DNA of 64,000 bases from Burkholderiales bacterium (GCA_003963115.1 RXJQ01000022.1:62001-126000), one strand, 5' to 3'; shown: positions 37,705 through 46,850, numbered from the stretch's first letter. Notes: generated from the sequence alone by a model not told the origin. Translations and numbers: made by a program.

Positions 37705-38349
37705 TCACTGACGGCGGGTGCGCAGGCTTTGACCAACCAAAAGCAGCAGGCTCACTGCAGCCAGGGCGAAACTTTCAGGCTCCGGTACGGGCGCAGCGAC
37801 GGTGTTCATGGTCACACGCAAGGTATCGAAGTTGAAGGTGTCCGCCGCCAACACGCCGGAACCATTGTCGGCATACTGCACGAAAGTGGGCGTACCGACC
37901 GGGTTCTGGCTGGCGACCAAGCCACTTGCCCCCGTAGCGCCAAACAAACCGGAACCGAACAATACAGCGTATTTGCCGGCAGTCAGCGTACCTGTCAAGG
38001 CGACGCTCTGATCACCGCCTGTAGGCGTGAACAACGCCTCAGACACGGTTGAAGCAGCCAAGTCAGAAATGGCCGGCAGGGTGTCGGCAGACGTCAGGCG
38101 CACCACTGCACCAAAGATCGCGTTGCCATCGCCGTTCACCGTGAAGTTACCGCCAATCGATGTCAGCGATTCGTTGGCGGTCACACTGAACACTGCACCC
38201 AGGTAGCGGGTGTTGTCCAGAAAGTAGTCACCGCCCGCAGTGGCCTCGTCCACAAAGGTCGCGGATTGGTAGGCCGAAGCCTGCGCCAGCACGGGCGTAA
38301 GCGTCAAGGTCGCAGCGGCCAACAAGGTCGCACCAAAAATGGATTTCAT
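37705..38349 (-). CDS. PEP-CTERM sorting-domain protein
   Basis: 214 residues, ribosome site TAGGAG upstream. Signal peptide ends near AQASA. The body is Gly/Ser/Thr/Ala-rich with beta-like repeats (SATFVDEATAGGDYFLDNTRYLGAVF). It ends VPEPESFALAAVSLLLLVGQSLRTRRQ, i.e. PEP box, hydrophobic span and basic tail. It is exported and probably processed by an exosortase encoded elsewhere. It lies between the phosphoesterase gene (35 bases upstream) and the peroxidase gene (68 bases downstream) and is presumably co-transcribed with both. Confidence 0.93.
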   Translation of the reverse strand: MKSIFGATLLAAATLTLTPVLAQASAYQSATFVDEATAGGDYFLDNTRYLGAVFSVTANESLTSIGGNFTVNGDGNAIFGAVVRLTSADTLPAISDLAASTVSEALFTPTGGDQSVALTGTLTAGKYAVLFGSGLFGATGASGLVASQNPVGTPTFVQYADNGSGVLAADTFNFDTLRVTMNTVAAPVPEPESFALAAVSLLLLVGQSLRTRRQ

Positions 38350-38384
38350 GAATTTCTCCTACAGCAATAGAGCATGGCAGTGGC

Positions 38385-40049
38385 TCAATGAGCCAGGGTC
38401 AGCGCATTGGTCAGATCACCCATTGGCTTGCCGGTGCTGGCGGTCACAGCCGCATCACGTGCTTGCAGACCGGGCAGCGTTGCCAACGACCAACGACGCG
38501 TAATCAAGCGCAGTACCGACGCCGTGTCGTACACGGTGTGATCGACGAAACCCTTCTTGGCAAAAGGAGAGATCACAATGGCCGGGATACGCGTGCCAGG
38601 CCCCACCAAGTCGCCTTTAGGGACCGGCGCGTGATCGAACTGCCCCCCAAACTCGTCGTAGGTCACGACGACAACCATGTTGGACCACTGGGGGCTTTGC
38701 TGGAGCGCCTTGATGGTGTTGACGATCTCGGCGTCAGCATCGGTCACGTTGGCATAACCGGGATGCTGGTTTTGGAAACCTACTGGCTTGTAGAACACCA
38801 CCGGAGGCAAGGTGCCATTGGCCGCATCGGTATACAAATCGCTTCGATCCTTCAAATGTGCTGCGCGATAGGCAGGATGGGCCACCGGGTCCATCGAGGC
38901 GAAGTAATTGAAGGGTTGATGGTGGGCCTGGAAGTCGGAGTGGGACGCATCAGACGTACCAAAGCTATTGGTGTTGTAGATGGTCGTGCTGTTGTTGAAT
39001 GAAGAACCGTTCCAAACGTAGGGCGTCGAGGACGCTGCAGCCCAGCCACCCGAGTACCAGGCCCAACCAATGTTGGCCCCATCCAGCAGATCACCGATGG
39101 TGGTTTGTGTCTGGGGTGGAAGCGTGGTCGCTGCAGAGGGAGCGGCATACAGCGCATTGTTGCCAGAGTTATTGATTGGCTTGTTGCCGCTGGGCTGGTA
39201 GGCCGGCTGCATGGTGTTGACTGCGCGATACCCGTCACCAGCACCAAAATAGTCCACTGGGGCAATGTTGCCAGACAGCGTGAAGACGGGCTTGCCGCTC
39301 AAAGCTGATGCGGGCGAACTGGAGGACAAGGCCAATTGCGGTACGCCATTGACCGGAGAACCCAGCACGGCGACGGTCATGTGATTGTTGCCAACGGTAG
39401 CAGCGTCCACCGTCGGCACGCATGCGCAAATAAGATATTGGTGATTCAGAAACGAGCCACCCCAAGCACCCTCATAGAAATTGTCGGCAAGCGTGTATTG
39501 CTTGGCTATATTCCAAAGCTGCGTCTTGCTGCCATCAAAATAGCCCATGACCACGCCACCGGAATCACCCCAGGCAGCGAACATATCGTTCTTGCCGCCG
39601 TTGGCCTGCATCTGATTTTCAAAGAAGCGATGGTACAGGTCGCGCGTTACGACTGTATTGGGCACGGTTCCATAGCCAAACAGATCGGTACTTGCGTCGA
39701 TCTGGAATGGTGCGTTGGGCCAGACATTCGTGGTTTGGGCTTGCGTTACAGCAGGCGTCTGTCCAGCCGCAGTCAGGCCGCTCCATGCCGGAGGCAGGAC
39801 GGACAGCGCAGTGCTGCCATCACGATCAACCTGCTTGATGGCTTTGGCCGCAGCGGAGTTGAGGCCGTTGGCTCCTGGAAACTTCCCGAACAAGTTATCA
39901 AAGCTACGGTTCTCGGCGTAGATGACAACGATGTTTTGAATCGCTTCAATACCCGGTTGTGTCGTGGTCGCTTTGGCCGAAAAAGACATTGCTGCAAAAG
40001 CGGACGCCAGCAGCGCAGGCATGGGAGCAAGAATAGGACGGAAATTCAT
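38385..40049 (-). CDS. secreted AcpA/phospholipase C-type phosphoesterase (alkaline phosphatase superfamily)
   Basis: 554 residues from ATG 40049 (AAAGGA upstream); the track adds 25 codons. Signal peptide ends near SAKA. Catalytic-site motif IQNIVVIYAENRSFDNLFGKFPGANGL and later VVTYDEFGGQFDHAPVP, TRIPAIVISPFAKKGFVDHTVYDTASVLRLITRRW are typical of AcpA-like acid phosphatases and bacterial phospholipases C. It releases phosphate from phosphomonoesters or cleaves phospholipids in the periplasm or outside. It is first of the leftward three-gene set. The 262-base gap to trhO holds no gene. Confidence 0.9.
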   Translation of the reverse strand: MNFRPILAPMPALLASAFAAMSFSAKATTTQPGIEAIQNIVVIYAENRSFDNLFGKFPGANGLNSAAAKAIKQVDRDGSTALSVLPPAWSGLTAAGQTPAVTQAQTTNVWPNAPFQIDASTDLFGYGTVPNTVVTRDLYHRFFENQMQANGGKNDMFAAWGDSGGVVMGYFDGSKTQLWNIAKQYTLADNFYEGAWGGSFLNHQYLICACVPTVDAATVGNNHMTVAVLGSPVNGVPQLALSSSSPASALSGKPVFTLSGNIAPVDYFGAGDGYRAVNTMQPAYQPSGNKPINNSGNNALYAAPSAATTLPPQTQTTIGDLLDGANIGWAWYSGGWAAASSTPYVWNGSSFNNSTTIYNTNSFGTSDASHSDFQAHHQPFNYFASMDPVAHPAYRAAHLKDRSDLYTDAANGTLPPVVFYKPVGFQNQHPGYANVTDADAEIVNTIKALQQSPQWSNMVVVVTYDEFGGQFDHAPVPKGDLVGPGTRIPAIVISPFAKKGFVDHTVYDTASVLRLITRRWSLATLPGLQARDAAVTASTGKPMGDLTNALTLAH

Positions 40050-40311
40050 TGGTTGATCCTTTCTGCGACGAAAAATAGCTACCCCTATCAAAACCATGTT
40101 GCTGAACGCGTGTGACGCGCGCATGTCAGGCGGAGCCCTGCTTAATGGATGCGGAAAAGACCGGAGCCTATGGATTGGTGCTCGTCCATTTCCATTCGAT
40201 TGCGAGCCCTCGCAGCCTTCTGTTTCCCCATATGTGGAGAATCATCGGCGACCTGGCATTCGCCGCACATTGGCAAGGTAGGCACCCTGCCATTCTTGAG
40301 ACAATGCCGAC

Positions 40312-41214
40312 ATGCCTGAGTCCATGCCCCTGATCCACATTTCCTTCTACCGCTTTGTCGCCCTGCCCGATCCCGAAGGCATGGCCGCACTCCTGCGCGA
40401 GCTGGTCGCACCACTCACCGGCAACGTCCTGGTAGCGCAAGAAGGTATCAGCGGCGCCTTGGCGGGCTCACTGGCGCAGATCAAGGCTTTCGAGCACGCC
40501 ATGGCCCATGACCCTCGCCTGGGCGGCCTGTTCACCGACATGCCCTTCAAGCGCAGCACCTGCAACACGCCGCCCTTCTGGAAGGTGAAGGTGCGCGTCA
40601 AGCCGGAAATCGTCGCCCTGGGCCTTGACGGCGTCACCGGCCTCGTGCCTGACCGCGCCTCCGGCCACCACCTGAGCCCACAGCAATGGCGCGACCTCAT
40701 TGCCCGCGACGATGTGGTCGTGCTGGACAACCGCAACAGCTTCGAATACCGCCTGGGCCGCTTCAAGAACGCCATCGACCCGCACGTCGACAACTTCCGC
40801 GACTTCCCCGACTACGTGGCCGGCCACGCCGAACAGTGGAAGGCGGAAGGCAAGAAGGTGGCCATGTACTGCACCGGCGGCATCCGCTGCGAAAAGACCA
40901 GTGCCTGGATGCAGCAGTTCGGCCTGGACATCTACCAGCTCGACGGCGGCATCATGAACTACTTCCAGGCCCTGCCTGATGCCGACAAGGACTGGCAAGG
41001 CGAGTGCTTCGTGTTCGACAACCGCGTGGCCGTCGACACCCACCTGCAAGAGACCGACACCACCTCGGACGACGTCTACAACCCCGACATTCCTGATGAA
41101 CGCTGGCGTCTGGAGCGGGCACACCGCCTCTCTGCCTTCACGCCCAAGGTCTACCGCGAACCCACAGACGACGCCCCCGAAGCAGCCAGCGGCAGGGATG
41201 AGCCCGCCTCCTGA
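40312..41214 (+). CDS. trhO: tRNA uridine(34) 5-hydroxylase TrhO (YceA, rhodanese-like)
   Basis: 300 residues. The N-terminal acylphosphatase-like domain reads HISFYRFVALPDPEGM...GNVLVAQEGISGALAGS, followed by PFKRSTCNTPPFWKVKVRVKPEIVALG. The rhodanese domain has VVLDNRNSFEYRLGRFKNAIDPHVDNFRDFP and the active-site loop YCTGGIRCEKTSAWM. It catalyses O2-dependent hydroxylation of wobble U34 in tRNA, a step to 5-methoxyuridine derivatives. The C-terminal CxxC-type zinc segment found in some homologues is not seen. It is followed closely by a pseudouridine synthase gene. Confidence 0.95.
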   Translation: MPESMPLIHISFYRFVALPDPEGMAALLRELVAPLTGNVLVAQEGISGALAGSLAQIKAFEHAMAHDPRLGGLFTDMPFKRSTCNTPPFWKVKVRVKPEIVALGLDGVTGLVPDRASGHHLSPQQWRDLIARDDVVVLDNRNSFEYRLGRFKNAIDPHVDNFRDFPDYVAGHAEQWKAEGKKVAMYCTGGIRCEKTSAWMQQFGLDIYQLDGGIMNYFQALPDADKDWQGECFVFDNRVAVDTHLQETDTTSDDVYNPDIPDERWRLERAHRLSAFTPKVYREPTDDAPEAASGRDEPAS

Positions 41215-41230
41215 CACCGAAGACCCGGCC

Positions 41231-42217
41231 ATGCGCATCACGCTGCCCACCATCAACGGGGTCAGCCCCAGTTGCGTTGCCCTGCCCCATGGCACCTGGC
41301 CCACCATGCTGGACTTCCTGGCCCAGCGCATCCCCGCCGTGTCTCGTGATGACTGGGCCCAACGCATGCGCCAAGGCGAGGTACTCGACGCGCAAGGCCG
41401 GCCTGTTGCACCCAACACGCCCTACCGCTCGCAGACCAGGCTCTACTACTGGCGCAGCCTGCCCTTCGAACACGCCATCCCTTTTGAGGAGGCCGTGGTC
41501 TTCCAGGATGCGTACCTGGTGGTGGCCTACAAACCGCATTTCCTGCCAGTCACGCCCAAGGGGCGCTATCTGCAAGAGACACTGCTGGTGCGCCTCAAAC
41601 GCAAGCTTGGTATCGACACCCTGGTGCCCATGCACCGCATCGACCGCGAAACCGCAGGGCTCGTGGCCTTCACGATCCAGCCGCACACACGCCATGCCTA
41701 CCAGAGCCTGTTTCGCGACAAGCTGATCGGCAAGACCTACGAAGCCATCGCACGTCTCAATCCGGCCGTCGCCCTGCCGCTGACCTACCAATCACGCCTG
41801 GAAGAAAGCGAACGCTTCATGGCCATGCACGAGGTGGAAGGGCCGGTGAATGCAGAGACCCGCATCGAGCTGATCGAATCACAAGCGGGTTGGGGTCGCT
41901 TCAGGCTGAGCCCCATCACCGGACAGAAGCACCAGCTGCGGGCCCACATGTCGGCGCTGGGCATGCCCATCGAGGGCGATCAGATCTATCCTGAATTGCT
42001 GCCCGCCTTGCCTCCCGATGTGCCACCTGACTTTTCCAGGCCGCTGCAACTGCTGGCCCAGTCGCTGGCCTTCACCGACCCCGTCACAGGCCAGGCACGT
42101 GCCTTCCATTGCGGGCGCAGCCTGGACCTGGCACAGGTTGTTCAAGAGGTCGCCAGCAGAGACACCAGCACCGTCAATCTGGGCGCCATCACGGCAGCAA
42201 CACCGCCGCCCCGCTGA
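41231..42217 (+). CDS. RluA-family pseudouridine synthase
   Basis: 328 residues from ATG 41231; ATG 41198 is an alternative that overlaps trhO, and the track start lies inside trhO. Catalytic motif MHRIDRETAGLVAFTIQP (Asp in HRID), with LVVAYKPHFLPVTPKGRYLQETLLVRL before it and RFRLSPITGQKHQLRAHMSALGMPIEGDQIYP after it. It resembles the RluA branch that modifies rRNA or tRNA uridines; the exact target cannot be read from sequence. Its 3' end overlaps the convergent alcohol dehydrogenase gene by 29 bases. Confidence 0.93.
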   Translation: MRITLPTINGVSPSCVALPHGTWPTMLDFLAQRIPAVSRDDWAQRMRQGEVLDAQGRPVAPNTPYRSQTRLYYWRSLPFEHAIPFEEAVVFQDAYLVVAYKPHFLPVTPKGRYLQETLLVRLKRKLGIDTLVPMHRIDRETAGLVAFTIQPHTRHAYQSLFRDKLIGKTYEAIARLNPAVALPLTYQSRLEESERFMAMHEVEGPVNAETRIELIESQAGWGRFRLSPITGQKHQLRAHMSALGMPIEGDQIYPELLPALPPDVPPDFSRPLQLLAQSLAFTDPVTGQARAFHCGRSLDLAQVVQEVASRDTSTVNLGAITAATPPPR

Positions 42218-43223
42218 AGCGCCCGGCCCGCAAATCCGCCAAGGCTTCGTTGGCCTGCGCCATGGGGTAGCCATGGGTCCTGACCTGCAGGCGGCAGCGC
42301 GCGGCCAAGGCCATGAAGCCCTCACCATCGGCTCGCGTCAAGTTGGCCACCGACACGATGCGCCGCTCACGCCACAGCCAGGCGTAGGGGAACGAAGGGA
42401 TGTCGCTCATGTGGATGCCAGCGCACACGACGATGCCTGCGGGCCGGATGGCCTGTAGCGCCAACGGCACCAAGGCGCCGACCGGCGCGAACAACAAGGC
42501 GGCATCCAGCAAATCAGGCGGCGCCTGCTCGGAAGCTCCCGCCCAGACCGCGCCCAATTGCAAGGCCAGGGCCTGCGCCGCCGCATCACCTTCACGGGTG
42601 AAAGCATAGACGTCGCACCCTTCGAAGCGCGCCATTTGCGCCACCAGGTGGGCAGCCGCGCCAAAGCCATACAGCCCCAGCCTGGGCCGCGCCCCTTTGA
42701 GTGCCTCGCCAGCCATGCGCAAGGCCCTGTAGCCGATCAAGCCGGCGCACAGCAACGGCGCGGCCTCGGCATCGGCGTAGTCGGGCGGAATCGGGAACAC
42801 ATAGCGCGCGTCAGCCACCACATGGCTGGCATAACCGCCATGGATCTGATAGCCGGTGAAACGAGCCTGCTCGCAGAGGTTTTCATGGCCGCTCAAGCAC
42901 ATCTCGCACTGACCGCAGGTCCAGCCCAGCCAGGGCACACCGACACGGTCGCCCACCTGATGCTTGCAGCCCGCCTCTGCCACGCCCTCACCCAGCGCCA
43001 CCACGCGCCCCACCACCTCGTGGCCCGGCACCACCGCTTGCCCCGGGAAAGGCAAGTCGCCGTCGACGATGTGCAGATCGGTGCGGCACACACCACAGGC
43101 GCTCACGCGGATCAGCACCTGCCCCCGCCCGGCCTTGGGCATGGCCTCGCGCAGCTCCTTCTGCAGTGGACGACCTGGACCATCCATCTGCATGGCATAG
43201 ATCAATTGGGCATCGGCTGCCAT
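42189..43223 (-). CDS. zinc-dependent alcohol dehydrogenase (AdhA-like)
   Basis: 344 residues from ATG 43223 with AAGGAG upstream; the track start is ten codons early. MDR-family motifs: catalytic zinc CGVCRTDLHIVDGDLP and GHEVVGRVV, structural zinc CGQCEMCLSGHENLC, and the NAD(P)-binding fold LGLYGFGAAAHLVAQMARFEGCDVYAFTREG. The coenzyme loop GFGAAA replaces GxGGxG with Ala at two positions, a feature of this AdhA-like subgroup. Oxidises primary alcohols or reduces aldehydes. It lies 61 bases downstream of psd on the same strand. Confidence 0.92.
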   Translation of the reverse strand: MAADAQLIYAMQMDGPGRPLQKELREAMPKAGRGQVLIRVSACGVCRTDLHIVDGDLPFPGQAVVPGHEVVGRVVALGEGVAEAGCKHQVGDRVGVPWLGWTCGQCEMCLSGHENLCEQARFTGYQIHGGYASHVVADARYVFPIPPDYADAEAAPLLCAGLIGYRALRMAGEALKGARPRLGLYGFGAAAHLVAQMARFEGCDVYAFTREGDAAAQALALQLGAVWAGASEQAPPDLLDAALLFAPVGALVPLALQAIRPAGIVVCAGIHMSDIPSFPYAWLWRERRIVSVANLTRADGEGFMALAARCRLQVRTHGYPMAQANEALADLRAGRFSGAAVLLP

Positions 43224-43284
43224 GATGAGGGCTCCTTCACGTGCGCGGTCCACACGTCGATCACCCCGTCATGATGCGCCGATT

Positions 43285-44127
43285 TCAGCGCTGCGCCATG
43301 GCCTCGCCCATGCGGATGGGCTTGGCGGCCGCCCAATCCGGGTTGAACTGCAACGAGCCTCTGGGGAAGAGCATCACCACGGTTGAGCCCAGCAGGAAGC
43401 GCCCCATCTCATCACCCTGCTTGAGCACGATGGGCTGATTGTCATAGCGCCACTCTCGCAGATTGGCACTGCGAGGCGGGTTCACCACGCCATGCCAGGT
43501 GGTGGCCATGCTGCCCACCACCGTCGCGCCCACCAGCGTCAGCACGAAGGGGCCATGCTCGCTCTCGAACACACACACCACGCGCTCATTGCGCGCGAAC
43601 AGCCCCGGCACGCCGTGCGCCGTGGCCGGGTTCACCGAGAACAAGTCACCGGGCACATAGATCATGCGGGTCAGGCGCCCATCACAGGGCATGTGGATGC
43701 GGTGGTAGTCCTTGGGGCTGAGGTAAAGGGTCGCGAAGTGGCCATCCTCGAAGCGCGCCGCCAGTTGGGCGTCGCCGCCAACCAGTGCACGTGTGCTGTA
43801 GTCGTGCCCTTTGGCCTGGAAGATTTGGTCCTTGCGAATGGGGCCGAACTGGCTGATGGCGCCATCGACCGGGCTGATGAGATCGGCCTGCGCCAAGGGG
43901 CGTGCGCCGGCCTTCAGCGGACGGGTGAAGAACTCATTGAAGGTCGGGTAGCTGGCGATGTCCGGGTTGGCCGCCTCGGCCATGTTCACGCCATATTTGC
44001 CCACGAACCACTTGATGAAGCCCGTCGTCAAGGCGCCACCGCGCATCGATGCCAGCAAGCCGGCCCCCTGGGTCAGGGCCTTCTTGGGCAAGACATACTG
44101 CATGGACACAAAGAGACGATCTGACAC
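43285..44127 (-). CDS. psd: phosphatidylserine decarboxylase proenzyme
   Basis: 280 residues from GTG 44127. Conserved segments are SYPTFNEFFTRPLKAGARPL, LISPVDGAISQFGPI, YLSPKDYHRIHMPCDG and VNPATAHGVPGLFARNERVV. The self-cleavage site FLLGSTVVML lies near the C-terminus; Ser248 of LGST becomes the pyruvoyl group. Makes phosphatidylethanolamine at the inner membrane. Length and layout are those of the bacterial membrane-associated enzyme. It is divergent from the NMT1-type transporter, with 145 bases between starts. Confidence 0.97.
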   Translation of the reverse strand: MSDRLFVSMQYVLPKKALTQGAGLLASMRGGALTTGFIKWFVGKYGVNMAEAANPDIASYPTFNEFFTRPLKAGARPLAQADLISPVDGAISQFGPIRKDQIFQAKGHDYSTRALVGGDAQLAARFEDGHFATLYLSPKDYHRIHMPCDGRLTRMIYVPGDLFSVNPATAHGVPGLFARNERVVCVFESEHGPFVLTLVGATVVGSMATTWHGVVNPPRSANLREWRYDNQPIVLKQGDEMGRFLLGSTVVMLFPRGSLQFNPDWAAAKPIRMGEAMAQR

Positions 44128-44272
44128 TGGCAGCCTCGGGTGGTTTGGACAAAGCGGGGCATTTTATCGTTGTGGCCTGGCAACCTCACAATTGAGCCAT
44201 GGCGGGCACGGCGCATGCATCACACGGCAAGCTCAGGTAAAAAGCGGGTTGCCATCGAATGGAGTTGCCGCC

Positions 44273-45298
44273 ATGACGCTCACCACGACACCCAACACGA
44301 GACATATCGCCCTCGCCCGCCAGGCCGTCGCTTGCCTGGGCCTGCTCGCCGCCTCGCTTTGCGCACAGCAGGCTGCGCACGCCGCAGACAAATTCACCTA
44401 CATCACCAACTGGTACGCCGAAGCCGAACACGGCGGCTTCTACCAGGCCCAGGCCACAGGCCTGTACGCCAAGGCCGGGCTGGACGTCACGCTCAAGATG
44501 GGCGGCCCGCAGGTCAACCTGATGCAGCTGATGATGGCCGGCCAGGCAGACTGCGTCATGGGCTATGACGTGCAAACGATCCAGGTCTGGGAAAAAGGCA
44601 TCCAGGCCGTAACCGTGGCAGCGGCCTTCCAGAAGGACCCAGTCGTCATCGTGGCGCACCCCGACGTCAAGAAATTCGAGCAGCTCAAGAGCAAGACCTT
44701 GCTGATCGGCAGCGCAGGCCAGGTCACCTACTGGCCCTGGTTCAAAACCCAGTTCGGCTTCACCGATGCGCAGATGAAGCCCTACAACTTCAACATCCAG
44801 CCTTTCCTGGCCGACCCCAACATCGCGCAGCAAGGCTATCTGGCCTCCGAGCCCTACTCTATCGAGAAGGAAGGCAAGATCAAGCCTACCGTCTTCATGC
44901 TGTCCGACCTGGGCTGGCCGCCCTATGCCATGACCGTGGTGTGCTCCGTCAAGACCATCCAGAACCGACCCAAGCAGGTGGCCGCCTTCGTCAAGGCCTC
45001 CATGGAAGGCTGGAAGAGCTACCTCGGCGGTGACCCCAGCCCAGGCAATGCCCTGATCAAGAAAGACAACCCGAACATGACCGATGACCTCCTGGCCTAC
45101 GGCATCGCCAAGATCAGGGAGCAAGGCGCGGTCACCGGGGGCGACGCGGCCAAGTACGGCATCGGCATCATCACCGACGAGCGCATGAAGCAGACCTACG
45201 ATCTGCTGGTCAAGCACAAGCTGCTGGATGCGAGCAAGGTCGACATCAAGAAGACTTACACGACCCAGTTCGTCAAGGACCTGAAGGTCATGCCCTGA
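44273..45298 (+). CDS. NMT1/SsuA-type ABC transporter substrate-binding protein
   Basis: 341 residues from ATG 44273 (GGAG upstream); the track start lies in the divergent psd gene. Signal peptide ends near AAHA. ADKFTYITNWYAEAEHGGFYQAQATGLYAKAGLDVTLKMGGPQVNLMQLMMAGQADCVMGYDVQ is the NMT1-like start. WPWFKTQFGFTDAQMKPYNFNIQPFLADPNIAQQGYLASEP is characteristic of a subgroup common in proteobacteria with unassigned cargo. Pyrimidine/thiamin precursors or riboflavin are possible, but no TPP or FMN riboswitch precedes it. Followed by its ATPase and permease. Confidence 0.9.
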   Translation: MTLTTTPNTRHIALARQAVACLGLLAASLCAQQAAHAADKFTYITNWYAEAEHGGFYQAQATGLYAKAGLDVTLKMGGPQVNLMQLMMAGQADCVMGYDVQTIQVWEKGIQAVTVAAAFQKDPVVIVAHPDVKKFEQLKSKTLLIGSAGQVTYWPWFKTQFGFTDAQMKPYNFNIQPFLADPNIAQQGYLASEPYSIEKEGKIKPTVFMLSDLGWPPYAMTVVCSVKTIQNRPKQVAAFVKASMEGWKSYLGGDPSPGNALIKKDNPNMTDDLLAYGIAKIREQGAVTGGDAAKYGIGIITDERMKQTYDLLVKHKLLDASKVDIKKTYTTQFVKDLKVMP

Positions 45299-46053
45299 TG
45301 GGTGAACGCACCGCCGCCATCGACCTGCAAGACGTCGAGCAGGTCTACCCCAACGGCACGCGGGCCTTGCAGCCCGTGTCGCTGCGCATCGAGGCAGGCG
45401 AATTCGTGACCCTGCTGGGCCCCTCGGGTTGCGGCAAGAGCACCCTGCTGAAAATGGTGGCGGGCTTGCTCAAACCCACGGCGGGGCGCATCGCCTTGTC
45501 TGACGCGCACCTATCCTTCGTGTTCCAGGAGGCCACGCTCATGCCCTGGGCCGATGTGCGCAGCAATGTGCGCCTGCCACTGGACCTGGCCGGCGTCGCG
45601 CGCCCCGAGGCCAATCAGCGCGTGGATGAAGCCTTGCAATTGGTGGGGCTGCAAGCCTTTGCAGGACACCGTCCACGCGAACTCTCGGGCGGCATGCAGA
45701 TGCGTGTGTCCATCGCGCGGGGCCTGGTCACGCGCCCCCGCCTGCTGCTGATGGACGAGCCCTTCGGCGCCCTGGACGAGATCACCCGCAACAAGCTCGA
45801 TGCCGACCTGCTTGAGCTGTGGCGGCAACAAGGCCTCACCGTCGTGTTCGTCACGCACAGCATCACTGAAGCCGTGTTCCTGTCGACGCGCGTGATCATG
45901 ATGGCCACGCGCCCCGGCCGCGTGGTGTTGGACCAGCGCATCGACAACCCCTGGCCGCGCGACGACGATCACCGCACCAGCCCGGCCTTCAATGAGAGCG
46001 TCAGGCAACTGCAGCACGGCCTGAGCCAAGCCTCGTCGGAGTCTGCGGTATGA
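45298..46053 (+). CDS. ABC transporter ATP-binding protein (NMT1/SsuB type)
   Basis: 251 residues; the ATG shares a base with the upstream stop (TGATG). Walker A LGPSGCGKST, Q-loop FVFQEATLMPW, signature ELSGGMQMRVSIARGL, Walker B LLLMDEPFGALDE and switch FVTHSITEAVFLSTRVIMMA, in the order and spacing of nitrate/sulfonate/taurine-type importers. Energises uptake through the permease encoded next, whose start overlaps its stop by four bases. Confidence 0.95.
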   Translation: MGERTAAIDLQDVEQVYPNGTRALQPVSLRIEAGEFVTLLGPSGCGKSTLLKMVAGLLKPTAGRIALSDAHLSFVFQEATLMPWADVRSNVRLPLDLAGVARPEANQRVDEALQLVGLQAFAGHRPRELSGGMQMRVSIARGLVTRPRLLLMDEPFGALDEITRNKLDADLLELWRQQGLTVVFVTHSITEAVFLSTRVIMMATRPGRVVLDQRIDNPWPRDDDHRTSPAFNESVRQLQHGLSQASSESAV

Positions 46054-46835
46054 ACACGCGCATGGACAAGCTCAAGCAAACCGCCCTGCCCGTGCTGATG
46101 GCCTTCATCCTGCTGGGCATATGGCAGGCCTGGACGGTGTTGGCAGAGGTGCCCGCCTACCTCGTGCCCTCGCCCTGGCTCATCGCCCAGACCCTCGTCA
46201 AGGACTGGGGCCTGCTGAGCGGCGCCTTGCTGGTCACCATCAAGATCATGGTACTGGCCTTTGCCTGCGCCACCGTGCTGGGCGTGCTCGTGGCCTTTGC
46301 CATGGTGCAGAGCCGCTGGATCGAAGCGGCTTTCCTGCCCTATGCCGTGCTGCTGCAGGTCACGCCGATCGTGGCCATCGCACCGCTGATCATCATATGG
46401 GTGAAAGACCCGACCGCCTCGCTCGTAGTGTGCGCCACGCTGGTCGCACTCTTTCCCATCATCTCCAACACCACCATCGGTCTGCGCAGCGTCAACCCCG
46501 GGCTGGCGGCCTACTTCCAGCTCCAGAAAGCCACACGATGGCAGACCCTGCTGCGCCTGCGCGTGCCTTCGGCCCTGCCCTACTTCTTTGCGGGCCTGCG
46601 CATCTCGGGCGGACTGGCCCTGATCGGTGCGGTGGTGGCCGAGTTCGTCGCCGGCACGGGTGGCACCGGCACCGGTCTGGCCTACCAGATCCTGCAATCG
46701 GGCTACCAGCTGGACATCGCCCGCATGTTCGCCGCGCTGACCCTCATCGCCTTGACCGGCGTTGGCGTGTTCGTCTCGCTGGCCGCGCTTTCACGCTGGG
46801 TGCTGGGCGGCTGGCACGAAAGCGAGATCCGCTGA
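46050..46835 (+). CDS. ABC transporter permease (NMT1/SsuC type)
   Basis: 261 residues, about six membrane segments. PSPWLIAQTLVKDWGLL near the N-terminus and the EAA loop reading VNPGLAAYFQLQKATRWQTLLRLRVPSALPYFFAGLRIS are characteristic of the BPD_transp_1 nitrate/taurine class. The GTGGTGTGLAYQIL segment fits too. It completes the three-gene importer and overlaps the ATPase gene (ATGA). A terminator follows about 15 bases after the stop. Confidence 0.95.
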   Translation: MNTRMDKLKQTALPVLMAFILLGIWQAWTVLAEVPAYLVPSPWLIAQTLVKDWGLLSGALLVTIKIMVLAFACATVLGVLVAFAMVQSRWIEAAFLPYAVLLQVTPIVAIAPLIIIWVKDPTASLVVCATLVALFPIISNTTIGLRSVNPGLAAYFQLQKATRWQTLLRLRVPSALPYFFAGLRISGGLALIGAVVAEFVAGTGGTGTGLAYQILQSGYQLDIARMFAALTLIALTGVGVFVSLAALSRWVLGGWHESEIR

Positions 46836-46850
46836 GGGCACCCACCACAC

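Noticed and set aside
40260-40311. TGGCAAGG...CCCTGCCA stem-loop just upstream of trhO as a regulatory RNA
   Set aside because: One mismatch in the stem, no conserved leader motif and no T-run; too weak to claim.
40979-42217. 412-residue pseudouridine synthase extended into trhO
   Set aside because: The first ~84 residues are trhO read in another frame; the enzyme starts near 41231.
44128-44272. TPP or FMN riboswitch before the NMT1-type transporter
   Set aside because: I looked for CTGAGA/ACCTGA-type TPP signatures and RFN elements and saw none.
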